Below, one piece after another: positions 63,100 through 64,000 of a DNA stretch of 64,000 bases. How positions within the stretch are numbered: position 1 is the first letter of the stretch; each line of letters opens with the position of its first letter. The notes under the pieces are model-generated. The model had not been told where the DNA came from and ran no database searches. It worked only from the letters and a program-made list of their open reading frames with translations. The DNA comes from Paraburkholderia mimosarum LMG 23256 = NBRC 106338. GTDB lineage: Bacteria; Pseudomonadota; Gammaproteobacteria; Burkholderiales; Burkholderiaceae. The position numbers were made by a program, and so were the translations under genes. The stretch lies in assembly GCF_000739815.1 (NCBI RefSeq), contig NZ_BBJJ01000030.1:1-64000 (forward strand), given 5' to 3'.

Positions 63100-64000
63100 T
63101 TACGCGCGTTGAGGATTCAGATAGGGATTGGGCGGCGGCTTCGGGAACGCCTCGCACACACCGAGAGGAATCCTGATCATGCGCTCCTCTTCGGCGGGCA
63201 GCACGGTTGTCCACCCGAGTCGTGGCGCGGGGCCTTCCGCTACCGAACCTATGGACGGCAGGGGCGCGATCCGTGAAGACACTTCCATGCGCAGATGAAT
63301 ATCCGAGCGGGTGCCAACATAGAGCGTCACGAAAGCGATCAGTTCGCGATGCAGCCAGGCGCCGGGCAGCAGGTCGTGAGCCTGCCGCGCGTTATCCGGG
63401 CGCAGCGTCACCCGGGCGGCCCGGCTCCGATAGGCGAGTCTTCTGCCGAGCACATACCCGCCGCCGAGACCGCGTCTTGCGCCGCCGCCTGATGTCGATC
63501 CGGGTGCCGCTGGCTGCGAGGTGAGCGGGCGCGGTTTTCCTGTACCGGTCATCGCCGGAAAGAATTCGTCGACGCGAACCTCGACGTCCGGAATCGCCAG
63601 CGCGATTACACCCGCGAGCCCTTCCGGCGTGCGTGTCTTCTGCGCGAGCAGACCCAGCAACGCCAGCATGCGGCAATCGGGCAATCCTGCGCGTTCCGGC
63701 TTGCCGCCCGAGCCGAATCCGACCAGCGTCAGCAGGTTCCGCGAATGGGCATCGCGCCCCCCCGCGAGGAAGCTTTCCGGGTAGCGATACTTCTTCCACG
63801 CCCGGTACAGCAGCGTGATGAGGCGGTGATCGTACTGGTCGAGAAACCGTTCGACGACCTCATGCCCTTCCTCACGCAGAACGATGTCGTCGATCAGGTG
63901 CGGCGGCATGGCCGCATCCACGCCGTACAACCCCATGAAGGTCGTCCGCACGACAGGCGGCGCGGGCGGACCATAGTCGTCGTCGTTGCCGCTGTATTCA
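63100..64000 (-). CDS. tssG: Type VI secretion baseplate protein TssG (partial, runs off the right edge)
   Basis: About 300 C-terminal residues are present, and the frame is open to the window edge, so the start lies beyond it. The segment TTFMGLYGVDAAMPPHLID and the following LDQYDHRLITLLYRAWKKYRYP are characteristic of TssG (VasB/ImpH). So is AYRSRAARVTLRP in the C-terminal half. TssG with TssF, TssE and TssK makes the baseplate wedge from which the contractile sheath assembles. A GTG at 63951 is in frame but internal to the conserved part. Confidence 0.88.
   Translation of the reverse strand, partial: EYSGNDDDYGPPAPPVVRTTFMGLYGVDAAMPPHLIDDIVLREEGHEVVERFLDQYDHRLITLLYRAWKKYRYPESFLAGGRDAHSRNLLTLVGFGSGGKPERAGLPDCRMLALLGLLAQKTRTPEGLAGVIALAIPDVEVRVDEFFPAMTGTGKPRPLTSQPAAPGSTSGGGARRGLGGGYVLGRRLAYRSRAARVTLRPDNARQAHDLLPGAWLHRELIAFVTLYVGTRSDIHLRMEVSSRIAPLPSIGSVAEGPAPRLGWTTVLPAEEERMIRIPLGVCEAFPKPPPNPYLNPQRA

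Overview
The window is high-GC, tightly packed DNA that looks like a chromosomal stretch from a Burkholderiaceae bacterium, most likely Paraburkholderia or a close relative. The evidence is an almost complete cepacian-type exopolysaccharide locus (bce genes), a Burkholderia-style OmpC-family porin, a MarR/FUSC/DUF1656/HlyD/NodT efflux operon, and strong shadow ORFs opposite real genes. No rRNA, tRNA, CRISPR array or intact insertion sequence was seen. All identifications come from reading sequence and motifs; no database search was run.

Region 1 (about 0.1-24.7 kb) is the exopolysaccharide locus. bceR, bceQ and a secreted beta-propeller protein in the bceP position run leftward. The acyltransferase bceO and the GDP-D-rhamnose genes bceN and bceM run rightward. 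bceB to bceK then form one long leftward operon: priming transferase, UDP-glucose dehydrogenase, phosphotyrosine phosphatase, outer membrane exporter, tyrosine kinase/copolymerase, GT2, GT4, polymerase, GT4, GT4. bceA, which makes GDP-mannose, stands alone and points the other way. Together they make nucleotide sugars, assemble an acylated repeat unit on undecaprenyl phosphate, flip it (BceQ), polymerise it (BceI) and export it (BceE/BceF, with BceD as the opposing phosphatase). Later bce genes (bceS, bceT, bceU) would lie beyond the left edge, if present.

Region 2 (24.7-30.1 kb) is accessory. It holds a protein with an IS5-type transposase N-terminus and no catalytic domain, convergent to bceA; a DUF2501 secreted protein; an unknown secreted protein; a DUF4337 membrane protein; and a solo LuxR-type regulator.

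Region 3 (30.1-39.4 kb) is transport. It contains a complete branched-chain amino acid type ABC transporter (livFGMH plus binding protein), a structured 1-kb intergenic region, a second ABC transporter of the TrpXYZ type, and the zinc-ribbon protein YjdM/PhnA.

Region 4 (39.4-48.3 kb) is metabolic: a class V aminotransferase with a hairpin and 12-bp repeats upstream, a SAM methyltransferase, a porin divergent from an MFS transporter plus GH31 glycosidase pair (with related dyads in the shared promoter region), and a HAD phosphatase.

Region 5 (48.4-64 kb) is envelope-related: a MarR-regulated tetrapartite efflux operon, penicillin-binding protein 1C with a thioester alpha-2-macroglobulin, and the edge of a type VI secretion cluster (tssJ and partial tssG).
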